A stretch of 64,000 nt of DNA from an uncultured Sutterella sp. (lineage in GTDB: Bacteria; Pseudomonadota; Gammaproteobacteria; Burkholderiales; Burkholderiaceae_F): NCBI GenBank assembly GCA_900767875.1, contig CAAGAT010000065.1, positions 12,260 through 76,259 of the forward strand, given 5' to 3'. The position numbers and the translations under genes are program-made. Below are positions 6,706 to 15,490 of this stretch, one piece after another. Each line of letters starts with the position of its first letter. The stretch's first letter is position 1. The notes below the pieces were generated by a model that was not told where the DNA came from, did no database searches, and saw only the letters and a list, made by a program, of their open reading frames with translations.

Positions 6706-9363
6706 ATGCAGTTTGAACTTGTTCACGAAGTGGGCAACCGTTCGCGCTACCGCACGAAAACGCCCATGTCGGCGGCCAGCGCCGCCATCATTGCCGACGA
6801 CCTTGAGCGCCTCGAGGGCGTCACGGGCCTGCGCGTCAATCCGCGCATCGGCTCGGTTGTTGTTACTGTTGAGAGCCTTGAAGCGCGCGCGCTCGTGTGC
6901 GAGCGCCTTGCCGGCTACCGCACCAACCCGCCCGTGCGCCGTCACGCCACGGCCCAAGGGCGCGCCGATCTGCAACGGGCCCGCCGTGCGCAGGCCGCCG
7001 AGCGCGTCAAGGCGCGCGAGATCACCGAGCGCCTCGGCGAAAAGGTCGACTCGCTCATGGGCGACATGCCCATCGCGCAGGTCTTCCGCGGTCTTAAAAA
7101 GGTGCTCTTTGCCGGACTCGCCTCCGGCGGCGGGCGCCAGAAGCCCCCGGCCGGTGCCGCGGTGGGCGCGGGAGCCGTCTCGGGCGGCGCCCAAGGTCTG
7201 AAGTCTCTCATTCCCACAGCCGCGCCCAAGAACGATGAGCTCGATTTCGGGCCGCTGGCGCGCTTCGTGTTCCTGCGCCCGCTCCTTCCCATGGGCGTCA
7301 ATCAATTCAACGCCGTGATGGGCAGCCTTCCCCGCATCTTTGAAGGCGCCAAAGCCCTCATCCGCGGTAAGCTCAACGTCTTGGTGTTGGATGCCGCCGC
7401 TCTGTTGGTCTCGCTGTTGCGCCGCGATTTCCGCACCGCCGGGCTCCTGGTGGTGCTCTTGGGCCTCGGGGAAATGCTCGAAAACTACACGCGCAAGCGC
7501 TCGATGGAAAAGCTTGCCGATGAGCTCGCCCTCAAGGTCAACAGCGTGTGGGTGCGCCAAGCCGACGGCTCGGCCATTGAAAAGCCCCTCAAGGAGATCA
7601 CGCTCGAAGACACCGTCGTCGTGCGCGCGGGCTCGGCCATTCCGGTCGACGGCATCGTTGAAGCCGGTGAAGGTGAAATCAACCAGGCCTCGATGACCGG
7701 TGAAGCGCTTCCCGTGCGCCGCAGCAAGGGCGGCGCCGTGTTTGCGGGCACGGTGCTCGAAGCCGGTGAGATCGACGTTCGTCCCACGAGCGTAGGCGAA
7801 GGCACGCGTCTGTCTCGCATCGTCGACTTCATCGAGACGAGCGAAAAGGCCAAGGCCGGCATTCAGGGCAAGGCCGAGCGCTGGGCCGACAAGATCGTGC
7901 CGTACCATTTCCTGCTGGCGGGCCTCACATACCTCATCACGCGCGACTTCAACCGCACCGCGGGCGTGCTGATGGTGGACTTTTCCTGCGCGCTGCGCCT
8001 GGCAACGCCCCTGGCGATTCTCACGGCCATGCGCACGGGCACGCACAACGGCGTCGTCGTCAAGGGCGGGCGCTACCTTGAAGCCCTCTCGGAAGTCGAC
8101 ACCGTGGTGTTCGATAAGACCGGGACTCTGACCGAGAGCGCGCCCAAGCTCTCGCGTGTGGTCAGTCTCGATTCCTCCCACCCTGAAGACGAAATCCTGC
8201 GTCTGTCGGCGTGCTTGGAAGAGCACTTCCCGCACCCCGTGGGCCGCGCGGTGGTGAGGGCCGCCCACGAAAAGGGGCTCGATCACTTTGAAGAAACGCA
8301 CGACGCCAAGATCGAATACATCGTCGCGCACGGCATTGCCTCGAGCGTGGACGGCGTGCGCGTGGTGCTCGGCAGCCGCCACTTTGTCCTTGAAGACGAA
8401 AAGGTGGATGTGAGCCACGCCGCCGGCGTGCGCGAAGAGCTCGCGCAGGCGGGCCTGTCCATCCTGTACCTGGCCGTCGGCGGGCGCCTCGTGGGGTTGC
8501 TCGGCATTGAAGATCCGGTGCGCAAGGAATCGGCCCAAACGATTGAAGAGCTGCGCCGCATCGGCATCAAGCGCGTCGTAATGCTCACGGGCGACGATCA
8601 AAAGACCGCCGCCGCGGTGGCCGCCCGCTTGGGGATCACGGAATTTCGTGCCGGGATCCTGCCGCACGAAAAGGCCGCGACCGTGCAGCAACTCAAGGCC
8701 GAAGGCTGCAAGGTGCTCATGATCGGCGACGGCGTCAACGATTCGCCGGCCCTGTCGGCCGCCGACGTGGGCGTGACTTTGGCCGACGGCGCGGACATCG
8801 CCCGTGAAGTGGCCGACGTGGTGCTCGTGGGCAACGACCTCACCAAATTGGTCGACGCCGTGCACCTCGGGCGCGCCGCCATGAAGCGCATCCGCCAGAA
8901 CTTCGTCGTGTCGATTGGCCTAAACAGTGTGTTCCTCACCGGGGGCCTCACCGGGACCCTGACGCCCGCCCTCGGAGCCTTGCTGCACAACGGCACCACG
9001 ATCGGCGTGTGCCTGAACGCCATGCGCGATCCGCACGACTCGGGCTGGAACCTTGCCAAGGCCTTTGACAACGCCGCGCATGCCCTGACGACCGTCAAAG
9101 AGGGGCTTGAGAAAATCGAGCACTCCGTCAAGGACGCAGACAAGAATGAAGGCACCGAGCATCCGGCTTCCGGACAGGGGAAAGGCAAGGGCCATGGCCA
9201 AGGCCGTTCGACCCAAACCGCGTCCAACCCCCTCGGAAACCGCGCCGACACGCTCCTCGAGAGCATCGGCGGAACGGCTAAAGGATCTGGCATGGGCGGC
9301 GGCCGCGGAGGCGCGGGCACGAGCCCGGTGACCGGAGGCCTCAAAACGGTGCTCGGCCGATAG
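6706..9363 (+). CDS. fezB: P1B-6-type metal-transporting P-type ATPase, FezB-like
   Basis: 885 residues. All P-type ATPase signatures are present: TGEALPV (actuator), DKTGTLTE with the phosphorylated Asp470, the HP motif (FPHPVGRAVV), TGDDQKTA and GDGVNDSPAL (Asp675/Asp679). In the metal-site helix the usual CPC or SPC is replaced by S427-C428-A429 (DFSCALRLATPLA), the hallmark I know for the P1B-6 subgroup. The roughly 80-residue N-terminal domain lacks a CxxC metal site; it carries NPRIGSVVVTV, nearly repeated in the third gene of the operon. The C-terminus after residue 800 is a long Gly/Lys/Ser-rich tail. In ferrosome-forming bacteria FezB is thought to pump iron into the organelle. Homology in this operon context is strong; transport of iron is inferred. 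Confidence 0.8.
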   Translation: MQFELVHEVGNRSRYRTKTPMSAASAAIIADDLERLEGVTGLRVNPRIGSVVVTVESLEARALVCERLAGYRTNPPVRRHATAQGRADLQRARRAQAAERVKAREITERLGEKVDSLMGDMPIAQVFRGLKKVLFAGLASGGGRQKPPAGAAVGAGAVSGGAQGLKSLIPTAAPKNDELDFGPLARFVFLRPLLPMGVNQFNAVMGSLPRIFEGAKALIRGKLNVLVLDAAALLVSLLRRDFRTAGLLVVLLGLGEMLENYTRKRSMEKLADELALKVNSVWVRQADGSAIEKPLKEITLEDTVVVRAGSAIPVDGIVEAGEGEINQASMTGEALPVRRSKGGAVFAGTVLEAGEIDVRPTSVGEGTRLSRIVDFIETSEKAKAGIQGKAERWADKIVPYHFLLAGLTYLITRDFNRTAGVLMVDFSCALRLATPLAILTAMRTGTHNGVVVKGGRYLEALSEVDTVVFDKTGTLTESAPKLSRVVSLDSSHPEDEILRLSACLEEHFPHPVGRAVVRAAHEKGLDHFEETHDAKIEYIVAHGIASSVDGVRVVLGSRHFVLEDEKVDVSHAAGVREELAQAGLSILYLAVGGRLVGLLGIEDPVRKESAQTIEELRRIGIKRVVMLTGDDQKTAAAVAARLGITEFRAGILPHEKAATVQQLKAEGCKVLMIGDGVNDSPALSAADVGVTLADGADIAREVADVVLVGNDLTKLVDAVHLGRAAMKRIRQNFVVSIGLNSVFLTGGLTGTLTPALGALLHNGTTIGVCLNAMRDPHDSGWNLAKAFDNAAHALTTVKEGLEKIEHSVKDADKNEGTEHPASGQGKGKGHGQGRSTQTASNPLGNRADTLLESIGGTAKGSGMGGGRGGAGTSPVTGGLKTVLGR

Positions 9364-9373
9364 GAGAAAGACC

Positions 9374-10036
9374 ATGACGGACATTCAAACCAACGAAGCG
9401 GCCGCCCCCTTTACCGCCGAGACGATCCTGGCGGGGGTGCGCAGCTATTGCGCCGGCCGTCTGCGTCTGCGCCTGCCGGTGCTCAAGGGGCTCGATGAGG
9501 CCATGACCGCCACCATCCGTGAGACCCTCACGGCCCGTCCCGGGGTGATCGACGCGGTCATCAACCCGCGCGTGGGCAGCGTGCTGCTCACCTGGGATGC
9601 GCATGTGACCGACCTCGACCTGACGGCTCTCGCCCAAGAGGCGGCCGAACTGCTCGAAGCCGGCCGCGTCATGGGCCTGATTGGTGAGGCCGGTGAGGGC
9701 CAAGCCGCCCCCTGTGCCGACGAGACCGACACGTCCGAGGAGGCCAAGCCCGCTTGCGCCTGCACCGCCTGCGGCTGTGAATTCTTGGAAGGCGCCGCCG
9801 AGGACCTCAAGGCCCCGGCCGATCAGGCCTTAACGCTGCTCTCGAAGGTCCTTGCGCCCGACGTGATCAAGGGCGCCCGCGGCAAGCGCGTGGCGCAAAA
9901 CCGTCTGATGCTCCTGTTGCTGACCTTGTCGATGGGAGCCCTGACGGTCTCGGGCACCAAGGCGCACTACGTGCTCGGGACGGGGTTCCTGGGCCTTCTG
10001 GGTGTGCACCTGTGGCAGCACCGCAAGGTGCTCTGA
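9374..10036 (+). CDS. Protein sharing the ATPase N-terminal domain, with two C-terminal spans; candidate FezC-like
   Basis: 220 residues. Residues 20-75 (GRLRLRLPVLKGLDEAM to VINPRVGSVLLTW) parallel the N-terminal domain of the upstream ATPase (RVNPRIGSVVVTV). A cysteine cluster follows at about 116-137, including CACTACGC, which could bind metal. Two hydrophobic segments near the C-terminus (RLMLLLLTLSMGALTVSG and YVLGTGFLGLLGVHL) should anchor it. A protein homologous to the FezB N-terminus is a known component of fez clusters. It starts 10 bases after the ATPase with GGAG before the ATG. Metal delivery or docking to the pump is a guess from the shared domain. Confidence 0.7.
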   Translation: MTDIQTNEAAAPFTAETILAGVRSYCAGRLRLRLPVLKGLDEAMTATIRETLTARPGVIDAVINPRVGSVLLTWDAHVTDLDLTALAQEAAELLEAGRVMGLIGEAGEGQAAPCADETDTSEEAKPACACTACGCEFLEGAAEDLKAPADQALTLLSKVLAPDVIKGARGKRVAQNRLMLLLLTLSMGALTVSGTKAHYVLGTGFLGLLGVHLWQHRKVL

Positions 10037-10059
10037 TCGACGCCTTAAGGGAATCGGAC

Positions 10060-10452
10060 ATGGGTAAGACCCTGCGGACCGTCGCTTTGATTGCCGCCGT
10101 GCTCTTTGCGGGCTCGCTCTTTCTCTTTGCCCTGGCGGTGGCCCTCGGGATGGCCGTGCTCGCGATCCTGGCGCTTTTTACCGCCTATGCCCTCAATCCC
10201 GAGCAGACCAAAGGCTTTATGGTCGGCATCCGCAGCACCCTCGATGGGTGGGTGACTGCCATGACCGTCATGGTGCGGCAGGCCGGGGATCTGATGCGCG
10301 ACATCGTGCGGGGAGGCCGCACGGGATCGGACGCAACGCCGCAGGACCAAGGCGAGCCGCAGAGCAAGGGTGGGGAAGCGCAACCGCCCTCCACGGTGAA
10401 CTCGGTCGCAACGGCTGAACCCGCCGCCGACACCAAGAAGGACGGCCAATAA
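10060..10452 (+). CDS. Small membrane protein at the end of the ferrosome-like operon
   Basis: 130 residues with a long hydrophobic region at residues 7-44, enough for two short spans or a hairpin, followed by an amphipathic segment and a polar, low-complexity tail ending TKKDGQ. No enzymatic motif is visible. The ATG at 10060 follows AAGGGA; an in-frame alternative upstream lies inside the preceding gene. Spacing (23 bases) and a strong terminator right after it place it as the fourth gene of the operon. Its role is unknown; a membrane-shaping or accessory role is inferred only from its position. Confidence 0.65.
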   Translation: MGKTLRTVALIAAVLFAGSLFLFALAVALGMAVLAILALFTAYALNPEQTKGFMVGIRSTLDGWVTAMTVMVRQAGDLMRDIVRGGRTGSDATPQDQGEPQSKGGEAQPPSTVNSVATAEPAADTKKDGQ

Positions 10453-10495
10453 GTCGACCGGGACCGGCCCGACCGGCTTGCCCCGCACCAAAATG

Positions 10496-10532
10496 AAAGC
10501 CCGCCCGGGATCTGAGTCTCGGACGGGCTTTT
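10496..10532 (+). terminator. Rho-independent terminator after the ferrosome-like operon
   Basis: AAAGCCCGCCCGGGA and TCTCGGACGGGCTTT form a 15-bp stem with two mismatched or wobble positions and a 6-base loop, followed by TTTT. It also faces the porin remnant on the other strand, so it may work in both directions. Confidence 0.8.
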
Positions 10533-10566
10533 CGTCGGGCGGACAAGCCGCCGGCGCGTCAGGCGA

Positions 10567-11301
10567 TTAGAAGCGATGACGCCTGCCGACGTACAACGAA
10601 TAGGAGCTCGGGGTTCATTCTTCGCCGTAGCTCTTGAATTGCATCTTGTCGTTGGCGTAGGAGGCCACGGCATCGACGTCCGTGCGCTTGCTCATCGGAT
10701 AGTCGTAGCCCAGGCTCGCCACCCAGCGGGTGATGGGCTGATCGATCTCGGTGCTGTTGTTCTCCGTGGCGCTCGGGGAGGCGAGCGGCGCCCTCTTCCG
10801 AAGTGCAGGCCGGTTCGGCGTCCACATAGCCGATGCCCGCCATCAGCTTGCCGCCCGCCACGCCGGCGTCGGCCGAGAGGCTAACGCTGAAGCCCTGCAC
10901 CTTGGTGACGGTGGAGAAGGGCAGATCGGGCAGCTTGTCGTTGAAGTGCGACAGCGTGACGGTATCAGGGCCTTCGCCCAGAATCCCGCCCATGGACTCG
11001 AGCGTGACTTCGTCAAAGTACTGTACGCCCAGGTAAACCTTGGCCACTTCAAAGTCGTCGCTGCCGCCCAGGGTGACGGTGAGGCTGGCGTGGATGTAAT
11101 CGGGGGCCTTGGCGTGCTTCAGACCCACGGTCTGGTCGTTCACTTCCAGGGCGTCACGGTCGACATAGTTTTTCGAGTCTCAGTCAACGTGCTGATCGCC
11201 GATGCCGGTATCGACGATCCCGTAAAGCTCAACGTCGGCGCTCATCGCCGAGCCCGCAAAGGCGCCGAGCACCGCGACGGCGGCAAGAGTATTTTTTTCA
11301 T
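10567..11301 (-). pseudogene. Decayed Gram-negative trimeric porin gene
   Basis: Translated pieces give a porin signal peptide and first strand (NTLAAVAVLGAFAGSAMS, then ADVELYGIVDTGIG), internal strands, and the C-terminal strand SYSLYVGRRHRF ending in Phe. At least four lesions are visible: a frame change in the A run just after the ATG at 11301, an in-frame TGA at about 11180, a frame change near 10800, and an in-frame TGA at about 10617. At about 245 codons it is also much shorter than intact porins (350-400), so strands have been lost. A good ribosome site (AGGAG) remains before the start. Several separate lesions argue against sequencing error. Confidence 0.85.
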
Positions 11302-11511
11302 GAATTTTTCTCCTAGTAATTTTGATTCTTCCGGCGCTCCGGCCCCGAAAGAGCGGGGCTGCGGGGCCGAGGGGCCCCACATTGCAGGACCGCGGTGGAC
11401 GGCGCTCGATGGCACAACGAACCCGACAGCGGCGTCATAGGGCGCCGATCAAGGGGTTGTCCGAAGACAAAAACGCAGGGCGCACGTCCCCCGAAGCGGC
11501 CAAACGCGGTC

Positions 11512-11543
11512 AAAAAAAAGGGCGGCACCCGCAGGCACCACCC
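11512..11543 (-). terminator. Terminator of the LysE-family exporter gene
   Basis: On the minus strand GGGTGGTGCC, a TGCG loop and GGTGCCGCCC form a 10-bp stem with three G-U pairs, followed by eight T. It lies 29-60 bases beyond the stop codon of the exporter gene. Confidence 0.7.
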
Positions 11544-11571
11544 CTTCCGACGAAAACCGTTTTTTTAGGTG

Positions 11572-12207
11572 TTAGGCCGTCACCACCGCCGAGACGATGC
11601 CGGCGGCCAGCAGCCAAAAGACCACGGCGCTGACGTGATTGATCCACCAGCTAAAGCGCTTGCCCTTGAGGTAATGGGAGGCAAACACGGCGAGGAAAGC
11701 GTACGTGAGGTGCACCGCCAGGCAGATCACCGCAAAGATGCCGATGAGCAGCGTCATGCGCATCGAGTAGTCGTTTTCCGGATGCACGAACGGTGGCATG
11801 AGCGAGAGCAAAAAGACGAGCAGCATCGGGTTGCTGATCTGCAGCAAAAACGCCCCGAAGTAGGCCGAGCGCGAGTCGGCGCTCTCGGAACGCCCGTCGG
11901 TAGCCGTGTGGGTCACGGACAGGTCCATCGCGGGACGCTTCCAGTTGCGCCAGCCCAGCCACACCAAAAGCGTCGCGCAGACGCACTGCATGGCTTCATA
12001 CAAGGCGGGCGTGGCGGCCACCAAGGCCCCGAGCCCCGCCGCGCACACGGCTCCCATCACCACGGCCCCGGTGACGTTGCCCAGGGGCGCGGCCATAAAG
12101 GCACGGCGCCCGAGGCGCAGTGCGGACATGATGGTGTTAAGAACGCTCGCCCCCGGCGTGACACACGTTAAAAACGAAATGGCGGCGAAAAGCGCGATTT
12201 CCTGCAT
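11572..12207 (-). CDS. LysE/RhtB-family amino-acid exporter
   Basis: 211 residues with about six hydrophobic spans. The start MQEIALFAAISFLTCVTPGASVL carries the (T)PGP/A-type motif in the first span seen in LysE, RhtB and related exporters, which expel amino acids such as lysine, threonine or homoserine lactone from the cytoplasm. The gene is divergent from a LysR regulator with 153 bases between the starts, the usual arrangement of lysE with lysG. Which amino acid is moved cannot be judged. Confidence 0.85.
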   Translation of the reverse strand: MQEIALFAAISFLTCVTPGASVLNTIMSALRLGRRAFMAAPLGNVTGAVVMGAVCAAGLGALVAATPALYEAMQCVCATLLVWLGWRNWKRPAMDLSVTHTATDGRSESADSRSAYFGAFLLQISNPMLLVFLLSLMPPFVHPENDYSMRMTLLIGIFAVICLAVHLTYAFLAVFASHYLKGKRFSWWINHVSAVVFWLLAAGIVSAVVTA

Positions 12208-12360
12208 TTTGCGACTAGGTAAAAAGGACTATCTGTCCCGACGGCGCAAACTATAATGCAAAGCAATCGGAGTGAGTGCACCAAAAATAGGTGTACAAGC
12301 GCATCCAAAACGTGACACTGACGGCCCTGTTGCCGTCCCAAAGTAGGGGAAGCACCCGCA

Positions 12361-13302
12361 ATGCTCAACCGATTTGACTACCGCCTCATCCGGCAGTTTC
12401 TGCTCTTTGCCACCGTGGCCGAGGAAAAGAGCATTCGAAAGGCCGCCAAGCGCCTCGACATGAGCCAGACACCGCTCGCGAGCCAGTTGGACGAATTGGA
12501 GACGCGCCTGAAGCTCAAACTGATTGAGCGCGGTCCTCGGGGCATTGAACTGACCACCGCCGGGGAAGCGCTTTTACCGGAAGTGCACCGCTTTACGGCG
12601 CAGGCCGAGGTGCTCAATTACCTCGTCAAGGAAATTCGGGAGAATCACCGCGCGGCCGTGACGGTGGCGGCGGTGTCGGAAGCCATGCTCGGCTTTGTGC
12701 CCATGGTGCGCGAGGCGGTGGTCGAAAAGAACCCGGGCATCACGGTCTACACAAAGGAAGTGGACTCGGCGGGCATTGCCGATGAGATTGCGAGCAAAAC
12801 CTCGGCACTGGCGATCGGCCACTTTCGCGAACTGCACCACCGCGGCGTGCAAAGCGAAGTGCTGCTGCAGGAGGGGCTCATTGCGGTGGTGGGCACGCAC
12901 CACCCCTTGGCCGGCAGGACGCATGCGACCGTGAAGGAGTTGGCCGCCGAAGACTGGGTGCTGCACGCCCGCGACGTCGCCCCGCAGTTTTACGACGACA
13001 TGGTCGAGGGCTGCCGCAAGGCGGGGGTCTCGCTGCGCATCCGCCACTTGGTCTCGGGCTCGCAGCGGCAGATCTCGTATGCGGCCTGCGGGCAGGGGAT
13101 TGCGCTGCTCCCGGACTTTTTCGCCTGCTGTCTGCCGCCCACCGTCCGAAGCGTCAAGCTCACGGACGTCGAACCCTGCGTGGCGCTGTCGGCGGCCTGG
13201 AATACCTCGGTGACGAGCGCCGCGCGCGATGCGGTGCTCGAGGCGGCCCGCGGCGTAGCCCGGCGCGAGCCCTGGGGCAGCACGGGCCCCATGCCCGCAT
13301 AA
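12361..13302 (+). CDS. LysR-family transcriptional regulator
   Basis: 313 residues. Residues 8-66 form the winged helix-turn-helix (RQFLLFATVAEEKSIRKAAK, then RLDMSQTPLASQLDELE), followed by a linker helix and a periplasmic-binding-like effector domain from about residue 90. It is divergent from the LysE-type exporter and probably controls it in response to an amino acid, as LysG does for LysE. A TATAAT at 12252-12257 in the shared intergenic region may serve as its -10. The last 20 residues (Arg/Pro-rich) look like an unstructured extension. Confidence 0.9.
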   Translation: MLNRFDYRLIRQFLLFATVAEEKSIRKAAKRLDMSQTPLASQLDELETRLKLKLIERGPRGIELTTAGEALLPEVHRFTAQAEVLNYLVKEIRENHRAAVTVAAVSEAMLGFVPMVREAVVEKNPGITVYTKEVDSAGIADEIASKTSALAIGHFRELHHRGVQSEVLLQEGLIAVVGTHHPLAGRTHATVKELAAEDWVLHARDVAPQFYDDMVEGCRKAGVSLRIRHLVSGSQRQISYAACGQGIALLPDFFACCLPPTVRSVKLTDVEPCVALSAAWNTSVTSAARDAVLEAARGVARREPWGSTGPMPA

Positions 13303-13331
13303 AGGCGACGCACGGGCACCGGACAAAGTTT

Positions 13332-13358
13332 GGGCCGCCCGACACTGCCGAGCGGCCC
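13332..13358. terminator. Hairpin between convergent genes
   Basis: GGGCCGC and GCGGCCC form a stem with a further CGG/CCG pairing inside, between the convergent LysR and binding-protein genes. Short T runs flank it on both strands, so it may act in both directions; it is weaker than the other terminators. Confidence 0.5.
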
Positions 13359-13394
13359 TATTTGTGGCGTCAGATGGGAAACGCAGCCGGTCGC

Positions 13395-14180
13395 TTACTT
13401 GACCTGCAGCAGTTCCTTGGAGGGCTCTTCGCCGAACCACTTGACGTACATCTTGGTGAACTCACCGTTGGCGCGGGCCTTGTCCATGGCCGCATCGACG
13501 GCCTTCAACAGTTGCGGATTGTTCTTGTTGATCACAAAGCCGAAGGGCTCGGTATTGAGGGTCGCGGGCAGATGGTAGAACTGCTTGGCGGCCTTGCCGC
13601 GCGTGGAGAGAAAGTAGCTCGTCACGGGACGATCGGTGACGACCCCCAGGCACCCACGGTTGCCCAGTTCCAGATACGCTTCGTTGATCGTGTTGAAGTT
13701 GCGCACCTTGGCGCCTGGAATGTCGGCGGCGCGCATCGAGCCCGACGTGCCGATCTGAGCGCACACGGCCTTGCCTTCGAGGTCCTTGACGCTCTTGACC
13801 TTGTCCTTGTCTTGAGCGCGAATCAGGATCGACAGGCCGGAGAGGTAGTAGGGCTTGGTGAAGTTCACGCGCTTGGCGCGCTCTTCGGTGATCGTAAAGG
13901 CCGAGCCCCCGAGGTCGTGCATGCCCGACAAAAGAGACGGAATGATCGCGTCAAAGCCCATGTTGGTGATGTCGAGCTTATGGCCCGTTTCTTTGGCCAC
14001 GTAGTTGAGCAGATCGATTTCAAACCCTTCGAGCTCGCCCGACTTGCTGTTGTAGAAAACGAAGGGGGCGTACATGCTCTCGAGCGCCACGCGCAGGGTC
14101 TTGGTGTCCTGCGACTGAGCCGGAGCCGACGAGAGGGCGGCCGCTGCGGCGCAGACGGCGGCGATAAGGTGTTTGTTCAT
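13395..14180 (-). CDS. Periplasmic polar-amino-acid ABC transporter substrate-binding protein
   Basis: 261 residues. A cleavable signal peptide (MNKHLIAAVCAAAAALSSAP) precedes a family 3 solute-binding domain: TLRVALESMYAPFVFYN at its start, GFEIDLLNYVA and FDAIIPSLLSG characteristic of amino-acid binding proteins such as ArtJ, GlnH and FliY. It should capture an amino acid in the periplasm. No permease or ATPase gene is adjacent, so it is an orphan receptor that must share a transporter encoded elsewhere. ATG 14180 is chosen because GGAGAAG lies 7 bases upstream and the signal peptide begins there. Confidence 0.88.
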   Translation of the reverse strand: MNKHLIAAVCAAAAALSSAPAQSQDTKTLRVALESMYAPFVFYNSKSGELEGFEIDLLNYVAKETGHKLDITNMGFDAIIPSLLSGMHDLGGSAFTITEERAKRVNFTKPYYLSGLSILIRAQDKDKVKSVKDLEGKAVCAQIGTSGSMRAADIPGAKVRNFNTINEAYLELGNRGCLGVVTDRPVTSYFLSTRGKAAKQFYHLPATLNTEPFGFVINKNNPQLLKAVDAAMDKARANGEFTKMYVKWFGEEPSKELLQVK

Positions 14181-14588
14181 TGCAAAACTTCTCCCATGCA
14201 ATGTTTGTGTGAAACTGTTCGCACAGACTAAAACAAAACGCCGGATTGCGAAATACGATGTTTTGCATAGGAGGCAACACGCCACGGCACCGCCTGCGAC
14301 GCCATCCCGGGGGTGGGGAGAGGGGCGCGACATAGCCTTGAGTCAATGAGGCCGCGCCGATCGCCCGCCAATCGGGGCAAAAGCGCCCGACGGGCATTGA
14401 ATGGGGTGTGCGGCAGGGACCAAACAAAAGGGAGCCGGGGGCCTCACCACACCAACTCCCCGCGAAACAGGGATTACCCTTGAACGCCGGACATTGGCGC
14501 CCTAACGGCCTTGTCACGGTTCCGTGCCGGGCCGCTGAGTAGATGCGGGTAGGCCACTCGGGAACCCGAGCAGGCCAACTCAAGTGCT
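14181..14588. other. Intergenic region with no recognised content
   Basis: About 400 bases between two leftward genes. Its right part is the 3' flank of the amidotransferase gene, its left part the promoter region of the binding-protein gene. Open frames here are compositionally random. I see no RNA gene, repeat or clear promoter. Confidence 0.4.
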
Positions 14589-15311
14589 TCAAAGGCGCCG
14601 CTCGGCCTTGAAGGCCCGAGCCGCCTGCACGAAGGCCAGCGCCAGCGCAAAGCAGCGCCGGTCGCGGTGCCAGACGAGCTCGGGGTGCCACTGCACGGCG
14701 TGCAAGAACCGTTTGCCCGGGGCGTACAGGCCTTCGATAAGGCCGTCTTCGCTCACGGCCGAGACCTTCAGGCACGAGGCAGGTTCCTTGACGGCCTGAT
14801 GGTGATAGCTGTTGACACTCATTTGACCCGCGCCGAGGATGTCCGCCAGGGGCGTATCCGAGAGGATCGTCACCGAATGTACGGTTCTGTCGTACGGAGC
14901 CGTCATCGAGTGGTTGACGCCGGGGTGTTGGGTCGGCAGGTCCTGGTAGAGCGTGCCGCCGCACACCGCATTGAGAATCTGAATGCCGCGGCAGATACCG
15001 AGCAGGGGCTTGTCGCGGGCCGCGGCCCCTTCAATGATCGCCCGATCCATCGTGTCGCGCACCAGGCTGGACTCACCGCATTCGGCGCGCCGCGCCTGGC
15101 CGTAGACCACGGGGTCCACGTCCTGGCCGCCCGTGAGCAAGAAGCCGTCAAGACAGTTGAGCAACGGCTCGAGCGTGGCCGTGTTGGTCGTCAGGGGCAT
15201 CATGACCGGCACGGCGCCGGCGGCCTCGAGCATTTCCATATACGCGGGCAGCATCCACTGGCTCTTGAGTTTTTCGTCCCAAAGCGGGCACACGCCGATG
15301 AAGATGGGCAT
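14589..15311 (-). CDS. Class I glutamine amidotransferase-like hydrolase (peptidase C26, PuuD-like)
   Basis: 240 residues. The nucleophile elbow GICRGIQ contains the catalytic Cys, and a downstream HPE (VQWHPELVWH) completes the triad. GGQDVDPVVYGQ and NSYHHQAVK are typical of the gamma-glutamyl-GABA hydrolase family (PuuD), which splits gamma-glutamyl-gamma-aminobutyrate in putrescine breakdown. No other puu genes are nearby, so the substrate is uncertain; other gamma-glutamyl amides are possible. The ATG at 15311 follows AAGGA; a longer frame upstream has poor composition. Confidence 0.87.
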   Translation of the reverse strand: MPIFIGVCPLWDEKLKSQWMLPAYMEMLEAAGAVPVMMPLTTNTATLEPLLNCLDGFLLTGGQDVDPVVYGQARRAECGESSLVRDTMDRAIIEGAAARDKPLLGICRGIQILNAVCGGTLYQDLPTQHPGVNHSMTAPYDRTVHSVTILSDTPLADILGAGQMSVNSYHHQAVKEPASCLKVSAVSEDGLIEGLYAPGKRFLHAVQWHPELVWHRDRRCFALALAFVQAARAFKAERRL

Positions 15312-15490
15312 GGCAATCCTTTTCCCTATGGATGTGGTTTGGCAGGCGATCCGACGGACTGCAAAGGGGCGATTGTAGGCGCAGCGCAGGGATTCAATCA
15401 AAAGGCGGGGTGGATTTTTTGCAGGGGACTTGACGTGTGCCCGGGCCGGGGACGCGGTTCGGGGCTCAGGCACAAGAGGCTGGCACCGCC

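Noticed and set aside
6103..8865. A 920-codon minus-strand frame opposite the P-type ATPase
   Set aside because: Antisense shadow of a strongly codon-biased gene; composition is His/Gly/Arg-rich without any domain.
10567..11301. In-frame TGA codons in the porin as selenocysteine
   Set aside because: The gene also has frame changes and length loss, there is no selenoprotein context, and porins have no such residue.
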